Shown: positions 12,601 to 24,604 of the stretch, one piece after another
Layout: each line of letters begins with the position of its first letter
Numbering within the stretch: the stretch's first letter is position 1
Assembly: GCF_949628265.1 (NCBI RefSeq)
Contig: NC_088789.1
Span: 20,391,883-20,455,882 of the forward strand
Direction: 5' to 3'
Length of the DNA stretch: 64,000 nt
Source: Cloeon dipterum
Taxonomy: Eukaryota; Arthropoda; Insecta; Ephemeroptera; Baetidae
Program-made: the position numbers and the translations under genes
Notes under the pieces: generated by a model
Told to the model about the DNA's origin: nothing
What the model saw: the letters and a program-made list of their open reading frames with translations, nothing else
Databases searched by the model: none

Positions 12601-15600
12601 ATTTACGACAGAGTGAGCCTGCTCGGGAATGCGCTGTTTCGTTGCACACTCGCGAAAACGGCTCGACGCCCTAGATTGCAGCATACGTGACGGATTGTTG
12701 GCGGTGCTCGATTGGGGGTGGCTGGCGTTGCGGGGGCGGCCGGGGGATGCAGACATTCCGACAAGCCTCTCTTCCGACTTGCCTGCTCTGGCTCTGTGGG
12801 CCCGCGCGTTTTCACATCACGAGAGGCAACACACCAGCGTGTCGGGGTGCGGTGCTGCCTGCGGCCTCGATCGGGGCGGAACTGACTGGCCGAAGAGCGA
12901 AACTCGGCACTGATTATCCTCGAACACACTCGCACAGGCAGACCACCGACCCACGGAGCGGAGAATGCGCGGGCGCGCGCACCCAGCAGCGTCCCGTCGT
13001 CGCCGGGCGAAAATCGATGCGCGCTTCGACCGGCCCCTTATCTCCACACGCGCGGGGATGACACTGGTCGCCCGACCCACCGCTGTTCTCTTTTCATGCG
13101 TTTTCCGCCCCCGAAAGTGGGACCGACGCGCGTTATCTCATTGTCAAAGCTCCGTGAATGAGGTGCCGACGAGTGCGTGTGCGGTGTGATTGGCGCTCAT
13201 TTTCGCTGTCACCGCTTTTCCTCGATCAACCGCGTCTTTTTGTTCTATAATAAAAGGACAGCGGTTTGTGCCGCACCGCAGACGGGTCTGGCTCACTACC
13301 AACTATTTTCCAATAAAGAGAACATATAAAAGTTAATGAATCAGGCCTCCACCAAAGAATTTGATACAAAAATGTTTTTGGGAAATTGTAAAATTAATAT
13401 CCCAGGAGAATTTGGACTAGACAACAAACAAACAAAATAAACACAACAAATGGGACACAAATTTTTAGTGACACTTTGATTTTACTGAACGGACTTGCTA
13501 AGAGATGGGGAAATTCAAAGTTTGAAGCCTGTATAAGGGTTCCCTTCTTTTTGGTTATCTCAAAAACCCCCGAAAATGAAAGATGAACTGAAACTTTCGA
13601 TTGAATCGAGATATCATCTTAAAATTTTTGCCATCATTTGATCTAATTTTTTATCCTTACAAACTTTTCAGTTAACAAACAAGTCATCTGTTGCGATCAT
13701 ATTTCGAAATTTATACTTTTTAAGGTAATAATTTCCTCCTTCGATTTTTTAGGTTCAGGACCAAAATGTAGCCTGTGAAAAATTCACAAGTACTCAAAGT
13801 TAAATAGTGAAAATCTTATTTTAAAGTTAAAAAACCGTCTCGAATCCCGTTTGAACACTTGATGCATCACAAGATGTCAAGACGAGTCGATTTGTTTGCA
13901 GCTTTTGCAAATCTGATAGTTTGAACTCGAGATTAAGTGGTTTCTCGACTGGCGAGGCCACCAAAAATTTTAATGATGTTGACCTTTGACTGGCCTCTTT
14001 GTTATCTGCATTTATAAATATTTTTTTTATTTTGACATAATGAGTTTAACGATATCAGAGTTTTTAGTTGACGGCCAGCCGGTACCAATTTGGAGAAAAT
14101 GTGAGAATTTTCAAAAAAGTCATATACATTTAATTACACAGAATCTCCCAATAATCAATATCCTAAAATCCCTGCCACTGCAGAACTGAACCACTCTCAG
14201 ATTTTCGCTCAAATGAACAAAATGGCAATGGATCCCCTGGTGCGAATTATATCCGAAACCATTCCAGCATTGCAAAGCTTATATACACATTTTTCATTTT
14301 ATTAATATCCGCAAAGCAGTAATATTGTGACATTTCATGATATATATTTTCCCCAGAGTGGCAGCAAGCTTACTAAGTGTCCCTTTTTGTTGAACGAGGG
14401 TTTATTTCGGCCTGCCCACGTATAGAAGCTTCACGTTATATTATAGTGCAGGGTTTCCGCTGCGTACTCGTAAGAGGATTGCTTGCAAGCAGATAAGTGT
14501 TTTCTGTGAGAGCTGCGATTGTCAGCGGCGTGCGTGATTCCAGCTCGTAAAATTTGCGTTCGCCTTTGATATTTACAGCATGAGTGACGCGAGAGCCGCC
14601 GACCACAAGCTTGTTGTTATTATTGACCAGCAGCAGCACTCGCAAATTGTTTGCATATTCTAAGTGTAGAAGAACTAACAAAAGCGAAATCATAAATGCA
14701 CATTAAAGTTTATTTCAAGTTTGAGATTCACAGAAGTTAAATACACAAAAGATCATGCAAGTGAAACATTGATCAAAATAATACTGCAGCTTTTACAAAA
14801 TGAAAATGTAAAATTGTCTAGCATGTCTATTATCAATTAAGCATGCATGTCTGGTCGTCAGGGTCATCCTGAGCATCACATGCAGAGTCTGACCTGTGTC
14901 CCATGGGGGTAGAAGTGCGGCGGCTGTGAGGCCGGTCGAGGGCGCTGTGGAATGACATATTGGACACTGGACTGACGGCGCCTGACACGAGGGTGCAGCT
15001 GGACGCCGACTCCCTCAGGCCGCCGCCTCCAATGTTGAAACTGCGCAGGGTATCCGAGTCGGGACTGGCCGCTGTCACCAGGGTGTCGCTGTCTGAGTCT
15101 GAAATTTGGACAACTCCCTTGAAATGGTGTAGTTTTTTGGACATTGATAATTTTTAGAAATTTGGTTGTGGGAATCATCAGAACTACAAATTTTGTAGAA
15201 TGTTGTTCGTTGAATTCTGGTATTTTCAAAACCAAACGTGTTTGGATTCTATATTGGCCGGGGAAATCGAGAAAAACCAGTTCACCAATTTTGTAACTAA
15301 GTAAGAATTGGAGCTGCCAATTCTTCCAAATATCAGAAACGCAAGGTTTGAAGCTGAGCTCTGAGATCTCCCAGGCACTTGTAAAGACTCCTTGCTTGCA
15401 CCACTATCCTCTTAGGGCATGATGAAAATCTTTTGCACTCTCACCTGCTTCGAAGGCGTCATAGAATTCGTCGTCAGAGGGGTCGAAGAGGCGCGAACTG
15501 CGTTTGCTGTTAGGCGGCGATCCAGCCTGAGACATGGCCACTGACTGCTCGAGCTCATGGTGTTCCCGCGCGAGGACGTGCAGGGCTTCCTCTAGGACAC

Positions 15601-18119
15601 GCACTCGCTCTTGCTCCTGTCGCAGTTGCAACACACGAACCTAAATACGTGCAATCATTTATTTCAAGCTCGTTAAGCCAGGCTTTTGTGAGTGTGATCA
15701 GCTCTAACAATAAGAGAGTGAGGCAAACAAAAGTGCGAAAATTATGAAAGAAATTTTCGTTACCTCTTCCTGCTGCTGGAATAGTGTGAGACAGTGGCCC
15801 AGGGCGCCAAGCATGCTTGCCGCTGAGTCGGAAACCATTTGGAAATTCTGTAAAAGCATCGATCATGCGAGGTTTCTTTTACATTTCAACGAAACGTACC
15901 TTGTGGATCTCTGAGGTCATGTCTTGAAAGGAAGAACTGCTTTGAGCGGAATCAAGTAAGGCTGAACTGTCTGCAAGCTTCTGGGCCAAAACCTGGTGGT
16001 GGGCGGCTGCGGTTTGCAATGCGTCCTGCGAAATGCTCAATATTTAGTTTTAAAACGTATTTCAAGAATTTCAATCCCTAACCTGCATAGATCCTAGGGG
16101 TTTGACGGTGTTAGGCTCGTCGTCTTCTTCGTCTATGCTCGCCTGACCCTGGCTCAGGTAGTGGCTGCTGAATGCAGCGTGTTCTTGGAGAGCATTAAGC
16201 CATTTCTAATGAGTATGGAGAGTTAGAATTTAATTTGTTTTTTGTCTTGTGGAACTTGCCTGTCTGCTGATTTGCTGGGTATCGTCCCCGTCATTTACGA
16301 CGCTGAGACGGTGGACAGTGGAGTCTGAGAAATTGACCAAAAAAGAGCATTCGTCAGAGTCGATAGGCACCATTCGGGCATTGTCCAGGTACTTGAAATC
16401 CTTGCGTTTCACACCTGAGCAGGCGTCTGCTCTACACGCAAAGTACGCCATCACTCCCCTCTCCAGCACCACCTTGGGAGAAAAATATTAGAATTAAATT
16501 TGTTTCATTCCTCAAAGATTTAAATTTTACCCAAATGGGCTTCCAGCCTAAAAATCTGGATCTCTTGAGCAACATTCCTTCAAACCTGACAGCAGACCTG
16601 AGTAGTCTCCTGACTGGCTGCACACTCAGTACTTGATTCATTTGCTCATCCTTGGCAAGGTCTAAGGCAGTTTGTCCTTTGCGGGAAATAAATTTAAAAC
16701 AATGGAACTTTGATTGCGGATGTGGAGCTACCTCTATTATTTTTGATTTTGGTGTCGATGCCATTCTGCAAAAGCAACACAGCCACCTCTTTGTGGCCCC
16801 TGTAGGCAGCGCAGTGCAAGCAGGTGTTGCCTTGGTTGTCCACACAGTTTATGTTGGGTGCTGACTCAGAACGCAGCTGTTTTTTCCCCGAATGAATTTT
16901 TAAATTATTTAATAATTGTAAGCAAACGTACCATTTGATGGATGGCATCCAGTTTTCCGGCTCTGGCAGCAGCCAAGAGCCGTTCTTCGCGACGCCGAAT
17001 GTCCGTCTGCTCGGCGGCCAGGAGCAATTTGGCCACTTCGGGGCTGTCAGTGACGTGCCGTGGGGTTTGTCCTTCGCCATTTATCACGCCGACGGAGGCT
17101 CCGCGCTCAAGCAGCAACAGCACCAAGTCCTTCAAGTAAATTTTCAATTACTAACTATTTTTAAACGTCTAAAAATGTTAGAAGATTGAATAAGTTACGA
17201 TTTAAAAATGTACTGATTGAATTGCTGCTTCCGTTTTTTTAAATTTAAAACAATTTGGCACTGTCTGTGTAAAGTTAACACTAGACCATCTTACTGCGGG
17301 TTTAAATTTTAGTTTATTTTCCTTTGGAGGCTCTCATTTTATTAATATCTGGATTAAATGCGGCTCATTACGTTACACCACAGTCGTCTCTTCTTTTCTA
17401 TAGAATGAAAGTTGTGCAACGGCTTGGTTGATGCACTTCAATAATCCTTGTCGAGAGCGAAAGTCACGTGCCTGCGCAACAAATAATTGTTGCACAATAA
17501 GTAGGATATCCTCTTGTCTCGTCACCCACAACCGCGAGGCGCGTGACAATCAATGCGGGGCAGGTGTAAAAATCCCTTGCTGACTAAACCCAGGCGGAAT
17601 TAATTGATTGTTCGCACCTCCCTGCCGATGAAGGCCGCTTTGTGGAGTGGAGTGTCGCCCGCGTCGTTCAGGGCATCGATGTGCGCGCCGTTGTCCAGCA
17701 AGAGCTGCGCCATCCGCAGGTGCCCGAAGTAAGTAGACAGGTGAAGGGGCGTCCAACCCTGGTTGCTCTTCGCCTGTCCTGCGAGTGCAATTGAACAGTC
17801 AATTGTATAATTAAAATTCAGGCAGTTAAAATAAAAAATTATGCTTGCTAATTAAATTATCACGTACTGAATGAAAATATTGTGAGTAGCAATGAAACCA
17901 TGCAAGTTATTTAGGTGTACTACGGGTGTCACCATGCAAAGGATAATGCTATAATCCGAATATTAAATTCCAAGAAAATTCAATCCATCGCCGACCTTTA
18001 CAGCTGATATCGAAGTTGACCTTGCCGAGCTCCCTGGCGTCCAGCAGCTCCCTGACCATGGACAGGTCGCCGTGCCTGGCGCTGTAGAGCAGCATTTCCT
18101 CGATCTCCATGCCGCTCAT
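5254..18119 (-). CDS. OSBPL1A: Oxysterol-binding protein-related protein 1, long form (ANK-PH-FFAT-ORD)
   Basis: Twenty exons join to 3087 nt (1028 residues): 17996-18119, 17618-17778, 16932-17129, 16732-16876, 16531-16676, 16260-16472, 16083-16205, 15900-16025, 15764-15847, 15445-15640, 14894-15098, 8223-8433, 7116-7225, 6900-7058, 6617-6814, 6459-6563, 5971-6232, 5797-5879, 5607-5741, 5254-5356. Ankyrin repeats span about residues 45-225 ([27 protein letters not shown]). A PH domain lies near 230-345 ([18 protein letters not shown]). A coiled coil with an FFAT motif EFYDAFEA at 498-505 should bind VAP in the ER. The ORD carries the OSBP signature EQVSHHPP at 685-692. This is the plan of vertebrate ORP1L (950 residues), which links late endosomes to the ER and transfers sterol or PI4P. 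The intron after 16260 has a GC donor. Start: first ATG in frame with the ankyrin exon. Confidence 0.95.
7226..8222. other. ORP1 intron within the ORD
   Basis: A 997-bp AT-rich intron between the exon encoding VDRMK and the exon starting [12 protein letters not shown]. No coding sequence, inverted repeat or RNA gene was recognised. Confidence 0.6.
8434..9572. other. ORP1 intron between short-form first exon and ORD
   Basis: Intron of both ORP1 forms. Only chance open frames were found. The long plus-strand frame covering 9105-9782 overlaps the short-form first exon on the other strand and has no recognisable protein features. Confidence 0.55.
9885..10004. mobile_element. Short terminal-inverted-repeat element (MITE-like), copy 1
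   Basis: Arms at 9894-9910 and 9980-9996 are a 17-bp perfect inverted repeat with core TGCGCATAGCTCAACAA, and similarity continues a few bases on each side. The distance from the outer AATTGCGCAT to its mirrored partner is 108 bp. A second element with the same core and the same 108-bp length lies at 53997-54116. It has no coding capacity, so it would be a non-autonomous DNA element or a conserved hairpin. It lies about 270 bp upstream of the ORP1 short-form first exon. Confidence 0.55.
12610..13180. promoter_or_regulatory. GC- and CpG-rich block inside the ORP1 locus
   Basis: Base composition switches abruptly from AT-rich to GC-rich with many CG dinucleotides, then back. It overlaps several unrelated short open frames on both strands, none with protein-like features. 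A TATATATA run lies just outside at about 12559-12566. It could be an unmarked 5' exon or promoter used for an ORP1 transcript, or a separate noncoding transcript. The sequence alone does not decide between them. Confidence 0.35.
14709..14714 (-). terminator. Candidate AATAAA poly(A) signal after ORP1 read-through
   Basis: If the donor at 14894 is not used, the ORP1 frame continues for 20 residues (ending DDQTCMLN) to a TGA at 14833-14835. A minus-strand AATAAA follows about 120 nt later. Together these could make an ankyrin-PH-FFAT protein without the lipid-transfer domain. Such hexamers are common in AT-rich DNA. Confidence 0.35.
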
Positions 18120-18830
18120 GTCGGCGCCGCGCGGGGTCACGGCCGCTTGTCACCTACTTGGCCACATCGGCCCTACTCTTGCGCGGATTAATCAATTAGG
18201 CGGCCGAATACTGCCTTGACAGGTCGTACCGCACCTCGCTGCGGCTCTGTCGCTGCTGCAAACGAAAATCAAAACATTCGCCGCAATCACGTGACCCCGG
18301 TCAGCTGACGCAAACCACGCCCGAAGTGACGGCGCCCCTTCTTTGTCGGCGCCCACGACCTTGCTCTAGCCGCCGTGACTGGCACAATAATCCACTTACT
18401 TGCTTGTCGCTACTCTCATTTTCAAAAAGAGTGAGACACGTTAATAGCTAAGCGAGTTTCATTTAAAATGTATGGGGTTTTCATGTTTCTTTTTATTCCT
18501 GATAAAATTTAAATTTAAAGAAAATTTATTTTGATATTAAAATTTTGTGCTTTGGATAATTCCTGAATTTCTGCCCTAATAAAATATAAATATACGATTT
18601 AAATTTGTAGATTCAATTTTCGGAATGCACTGTTTAGGGGCATCATAAACATTTCTTTTTGGTAATTTGTATGCAAAGATTTAATAAAATTGTCCAGCGA
18701 ATGATATTTTCTGGGTCGATTTATAAATGCAAATATATTTTTATTACTCATTGGCTCTATTTTTTAAACGTGGAAAATTCAAGATATTTATAAGGATATA
18801 TTTATTAAAATTCATTTATTGATCTCTCGA

Positions 18831-21441
18831 TCATCCTCTCAAAATTGGAACGTCAGAAAACACGAGTTGCTCCGCGGCCAAGTAATGTTCAAAAATTACA
18901 ATCTGAAACATAAATTTATAATTTTTGAGGTGCGCGCCAATGAAAGTTTTTTCAAAACGTACCTCATTTAAACCCTGCTTTAACAAGGGTGCTGGAATAT
19001 AATTTGTGATCTGGGGGCCGACGTGGAAGAAGCGTCCCACGTGGAAGCCGTTGACGAACACGCTGCCCCGGCCCCATGCGCTCATGTCCAAGAACGTGTC
19101 CTGCGGAGGCTCGGCGAGGTCAAAGGTGGCCCTCAGCATCACGGGACCGGTCAAATTGCGCTCGGCCTCAAACGCCTGCCAGCCCGTCAATCTGAAAGAA
19201 TTTGCTTGAGAAACCAGCAGGAGCCAAAATTATGCATACCCTTGAATCCAGTTTGATTTGAGCTCAAGCGGTATGGCAGTCAAATCGGTGAGCTCAACGT
19301 CGTCCACTAAAATTGGGCCCTCAAACAGTCCTTTCTGCTGCTCGAAATACGCCGGTCCGCCAAAGTTGACTCGCCCCCAGTTTTCGACAACCACGTCCAG
19401 CGTGTTTAATCCAGCAGCTGCACCCTCAATAGTAAAAGTCGAGTTTCTAAAATTAATTTTAACAAATTGATCGCGTGTAAAATCCATTTTTGAGTTTTTC
19501 TGTAATTTAATTACGAGGTTGTCCAAAAGCCAAATCCTAAGAGTGCACCGCTACCTTGCGGCTTTTGCGTTTTCTGCTCGCCATCAACCAGGACCATGGC
19601 TACGTCCCGAATGTGTCCGACGATCTGCAACTCAGCCGTGGGGGCCAGGTCGAGTTGCTTGCGGTAAACGGTCAGTCCATAACTTTGACCGTTGCCGTTG
19701 TTGATGTCAAGGGCCTCCATGTTGGTCACTGTCTGAATTTCCGTCACCAAATCCAGTGGCTATATATAGGATTAAAAATTTATACATAAAAATTTAATTT
19801 TGTTTAATCTAGACTCACTATGTGATTGATCAATTGGTCGTAGGTCAAATATTCTTGAATTTGCACTGCAGGATAAGCAATTTTAGGATTTAGTGGGGGT
19901 TGCTCTGGTGTGAAAGTTTGCACTTTGTTGTCCAGAGCAATAAGCTCCTTTGTAACGTTGTATTTTTCTGTGTAGTCGCCTGCTTCACTCAAGGGTGCAC
20001 CGTAATCTTTAAGCAGAGCAAAAAATACTGTGTGTCGTTTAAATGCTTAAATTTAAATATACCATAGCTGGACACGTCTGAAAGGTAGCTAGGGAAAACC
20101 GGAATTTTATTCGCGCCGTTCATAAAGCCAAAAGTGCTTCCGCCGTGAAACATGTAGAAATTTACAGACGCGTTGTAACTGAAGATTGTGCTAAGGTGCT
20201 TAGAGAAATCTAATTTTTAATTAGCCTTCTATGTTACTATCCAGTTAGAAAATAATACTTTCAGGGTTGAGCCCTCCAGTGTGAGTGCCGAACCAATAAT
20301 CAAACCAGCCTGCCCAAAACTCCATAGCCATCAGCGGCTTATCAGGTTGCAGCTCCAGCAACCTGTCAAATTGCGCCTCAGGGTTGTTATCGAAATTCGC
20401 CGTCATGAGATCTGTGTGAGGAATGAAAACTCAAAACTTGAAAGTAAATAATTAAAACAAAATCTCGCACAGCCTGGAAGAGATCCAGTGTCGCCGACAA
20501 GGGCGGGTGAATCGCACGTTAGCAAGAGTTCCTCAATTCCATTTTCGACATAATTGTCCCTGATGAAGGCCAGGTATTCGCGGTCTTTGATTTCGTCGTA
20601 ATTCCCGAACGATCCGTACTCGTTTTCAATCTAAATTTCCCCATAAATAAAATTAAATGGGATAGAGAACGTTTTTAAATCACCTGGACCGCAATTATAG
20701 AGCCTCCCTTAGTAAATTGAAGGTCGACAACCTGTGCCAAAAGTTGGTCAAAGTAGGTTTTCACGTGGCCTGTGAACACAGGATCGGAGGTGCGGACTTT
20801 GATGTCAGGGTACCGCAAGAGCCAGCTGTTAAAATTTAATTTTTTTTATCTCAAAACAAATAAACATTTTTGCGTTAACCTTGGTAGGCCCCCGAATTCC
20901 CACTCTGAGCAGATATATGGGCCAGGTCTTAAAATCACCAACAAATCTTCTTCCTGAGCGATTTGTAGAAACTCCCTGAGATTGAGCACCTTGGAGAACT
21001 CATTGTTTCCAGCGCCGAAATCGAACTCGCCTTTGCGGGGCTCGTGCAGGTTCCACGGAACGTAACTTAAAAATTTTGAAATTGGAAAAGGCAATGAAAG
21101 GTTTTTTCACTGTCGCCTTACGTATCAATGGTGTTCAGCCCAGCAGCGCGCATTCTCCTCAGTCGGTCGCGCCAATACTCAGGAACCACTCGGAAGTAGT
21201 GTATTGACCCTGAGTACAGGGTAATGTCTTTTCCATTTAGCCTGAACTGACCTGGCAGGGCTTCCAGACCAGAATTGATGCCTCCTTCTGTGTAATACTG
21301 ATACACAGTTGGAGGAAGTTGACACTTAAATTAATATAAAAATAGGTTTTTATGCGATTTTTTAAGGAAAACAGTTAGTATTACCTTAGAATGTAAAAAT
21401 AAAAGGCCAAGAATGCCTAAAATAAAATTTACACCTGTCAT
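18831..21441 (-). CDS. GLB1: Beta-galactosidase (GH35), tandem copy 1
   Basis: Twelve exons join to 1989 nt (662 residues): 21385-21441, 21122-21324, 20880-21065, 20684-20825, 20471-20630, 20259-20411, 20063-20209, 19819-20006, 19515-19759, 19240-19446, 18963-19191, 18831-18902. The first exon encodes a signal peptide ([18 protein letters not shown]). The barrel domain has [33 protein letters not shown], acid/base Glu200 in IENEYG and nucleophile Glu280 in [11 protein letters not shown]. The C-terminal beta domains follow ([18 protein letters not shown]). The family removes terminal beta-galactose from glycans in the lysosome or outside the cell. Length is close to human GLB1 (677). All catalytic residues are present, so it should be active. 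Confidence 0.95.
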
Positions 21442-21700
21442 TTTCACCTTTTGCTTTCGGACTGACAGATTCGGAGATAAAAATCTTATATATTGATCTC
21501 TAGTGTCGCTATATCATTGATGTACCCTTGTCGTCTCGTGTGTTTTATAAACAGAAATAACAAAACATTCATGTAATTTAAGTGAAGATAACCTTTACTA
21601 ATCAGTGATTTGCATTTTGATTAAATTATAACACAAATTGAGGGATATTTTGTACTTTTTTATTGAAAACATAAAAAGACTTGCGTTTAATTGCACAATT

Positions 21701-24320
21701 TTAATTGGTGATTTTCTTCCTGCCCAAATTTGGCACTGCCGTGAATACAATTTGGGTGCTGGGGATGTAGTGCTCGAAAACTATGATCTGAAAGTTAAAT
21801 AATAATGTGGCGTTCATTTAAATTATCAGTGATTTTATATTTACCTCGTTTTCGCCCTGTTTGAGCAAGGGAGCGGGAATGTAGCTGGTAACTTGCGGTC
21901 CTTGGAGGAAGAAGCGTCCAATATTAAAGCCGTTAACGAAAATACAGCCCTTGCTCCAAGCACTCATGTCCAAGAATGTGTCGGTCGGTGTACCTTGAAT
22001 TTGGAATTTGGCTCGAACCATCAGAGGCCCTTGCAATTGTCCTGCACCTTCAACAGGTTGCCAACCTGTAAGACTGGAAAGCGGTCATGATTGCTAAAAG
22101 GCTCTGCTTTTATATAAGTGAGAATATACTTTTTAACCCATTTAGACTTAAATTCCAGTGGAATCGCCATAAGATTAGATAGCACTTGACCGTCCACGCT
22201 CACAGGACCTTCGAACAGGCCCTTTTTCTGTTCAAAATCTGAAGGAGAACCGAAATTCACTCGAGCCCAGTTTTCGACCACTATATCTAGGGTGTTTGTG
22301 CCAGCAGGCGGGTCGATTATCGTAAAGTTCGGGTTCCTATAAAAAAATCAGTCCCGTTTTATCTTATCAAACATAAATATTACTCTTGGGTCCAATATCC
22401 AAACGTCTCTGAGAGGATATCTCCCTCTGGGCGCTTGGTTTTCTGTACGCCGTCAACCAAGACCATGGCCACGTCCCTGATGCGTCCAGTAATTTGCAGT
22501 TCCGCGTTTGGTGGGATATCAATCTGTTTTCTGTACACGATCAGTCCGTAGCTTTGTCCGCTTCCACGATTAATTTCCAACGCTTCCATGTTAGTCACCG
22601 TCTCAATTTGTGTGATTAAATCGGCGGGCTTTGCAGGGAAGTATTAGGGTGGAAAATTTTCTCATGCCTTGTAGAAAACACTCACAATTTGCTGAATTAT
22701 TTGCTCAAAGGAGAGGTATTCAGTGATGGCGACAGTTGGGTAAGCGGTTTTTGCATTAATCGGAGGAGGATTGGGAATCAGGGTAGAAACCTGGTTGTCC
22801 TGAGCTACCATATCCTTAATAATGTCGAATTTTGTCGTGTAGTCACCTGCTTCGCTCAAAGGCGCATCATAGTCTACAGAATTAACATTTAAATATTAAA
22901 TGCCACTTTTAAAAGTGATCTATCTGGATTTCACCATAACTAGATGTGTCTGCTTCATAGAAAGGAAAACTTCCCTTGGAATTTGCGCCGTTCAAAAAGC
23001 CGAAAGTTGTGCCGCCATGGAACATGTAGAAATTAACCGAAGCGTTGTAGCTGAAGATAATACCCAAGTTTGTTGTAAGCCCTACAGAAAAAACTTTAAT
23101 GAATTGCATTAAAAAATATCGAAATACATACTGTCAGTGTTAAGTCCGGTATCGTGATTTGACCACCAGTGATCAAACCATCCAACCCAGAATTCCATCG
23201 ACATAAGTGGTTTGTCTGGCTGTAACTCCAGTAGTTTATCGAATTGTTCCGCAGGGTTATTGTTGAAGTTTGCCATCATCAGGTCTTAAAATTAAATGAA
23301 ACAGTTATCTTGCATTATTTAAATACGAAAAAAAATAATAATACAGCCTGGCAAAGCTCCTGTTGTTCCAGAGCTAACTGCGGAGTCGCAGGTGAAAAGT
23401 AACTCGCTGATTCCGTCTTCCACGTAGGTGTCCCTTATGAATTCGAGGTATGACGTTTGAACATTAGCAGCTCCAAACGAACCGTATTCGTTTTCAATCT
23501 AAACAAAATCAAAGCTTAATTTTTTTGAATAAAAACGTTTTTTTTCTAATTACCTGCACGGCGATGATTGAACCACCGCGAGTAAATTGGTAATCAACAA
23601 CCTGCGCCAAAAGCTGGTCAAAGAACTGCTTGACATGACCAGTGAAAATCGGGTCTGACGTGCGGACTTTAATTCCAGGATAGCGCAAAAGCCAGCTATG
23701 ATACAATTTTACTCTTATAATGATTTAAATTATAAATTTTTAATTTTGTAATTGCCTAGGGAGGCCGCCAAAGTCCCATTCCGTGCAAATGTACGGCCCC
23801 GGGCGCAAAATGACGAATAGGTCTTCTTCCTGAGCGATTTTTAAAAACTGCGTAATGTTCAGCAGCGGCGAAAAATCGTTTCCGCCATCTCCAAAATCAA
23901 ATGTGCCAATTTCCGGCTCGTGCAGATTCCAAGGAACATAACTGCAATAAAAGCTTTTTTATTTTTTATTGTAAAAATACTAAAATTATCACGTTTCTAT
24001 GGCGTTTAGTCCAGCAGATCGCATTCTCTTTAGTCTGTCCCGCCAATACTCAGGAACAACCCGGTAGTAGTGAATCGAGCCTGAATAAAGGGTTATCGGC
24101 TTCCCATTGAGAGTGAATTGTCTCGTCGTGAGGGTCTCCAGCCCTGAGGATATTCCTCCCTCTGTGTAATATTGATACAAAGTCGGCGGATCCTGGCCCA
24201 TCACGTTGATCTGAAATGTATGTGAAATAAAACAACGATCTCATCCGCTTCATGTGCAATATGTGCAATACGTACGGTCAGGAGAGCCGATAAAAATAAA
24301 AATGCTCTGATAGAGACCAT
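21701..24320 (-). CDS. GLB1: Beta-galactosidase (GH35), tandem copy 2
   Basis: Exons 24276-24320, 23993-24210, 23756-23941, 23554-23695, 23345-23498, 23132-23284, 22935-23081, 22686-22873, 22384-22628, 22130-22336, 21845-22073, 21701-21787 join to 2001 nt, 666 residues. The signal peptide is [15 protein letters not shown]. Acid/base Glu201 lies in IENEYGSF and nucleophile Glu279 in [12 protein letters not shown]. Most exon lengths equal those of copies 1 and 3 (186, 142, 147, 188, 245, 207, 229), which shows recent tandem duplication with the gene structure kept. The intron after 23756 has a GC donor (AG then GCAATT), where copies 1 and 3 have GT. The C-terminus ends in GRKKITN, longer and more basic than copy 3. 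Confidence 0.94.
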
Positions 24321-24604
24321 GCCGCTGCAGAGAGAATGGTCGATCGCAACTGAACCACTGCTGGAGCGAATCTGGAATTTTATTGTATGTGCTTCGTGAC
24401 CCCCTCTTAAATAAAAAACATGCTGTTGCTGTAATCTTATCTGTAGTGGAGTTAAAGGTCCCACTTTTTCACTTAATTAGTTATGCATTAGCTTTCATGC
24501 TGGCCGCTATCTAACCCCCGGCATTTAGGCTGATTGTCGCAATTCAAACTATCACTATTTAATTATCACTGAATTTTATTTCAATTTTTCTACATGTGGT
24601 GTTT

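Larger units (their letters stand above)
9620..14893. other. Large ORP1 intron with internal promoter region
   Basis: A 5.3-kb stretch between the last long-form-specific exon and the short-form first exon. It should contain the promoter of the short form. It holds an inverted-repeat element near 9885-10004 and a GC- and CpG-rich block at about 12610-13180. The small minus frame at 14436-14693 starts with a hydrophobic stretch but has no support as a gene. The rest is AT-rich with nothing recognised. Confidence 0.6.

Noticed and set aside
14436-14693. 85-codon frame starting with a signal-peptide-like stretch
   Set aside because: Single small frame inside an ORP1 intron with no family signals and a likely chance hydrophobic start.
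18120-18140. Upstream extension of the ORP1 start using GTG at 18140
   Set aside because: The first ATG in frame, at 18119, gives a start close to that of known ORP1; GTG starts are not expected in nuclear genes.
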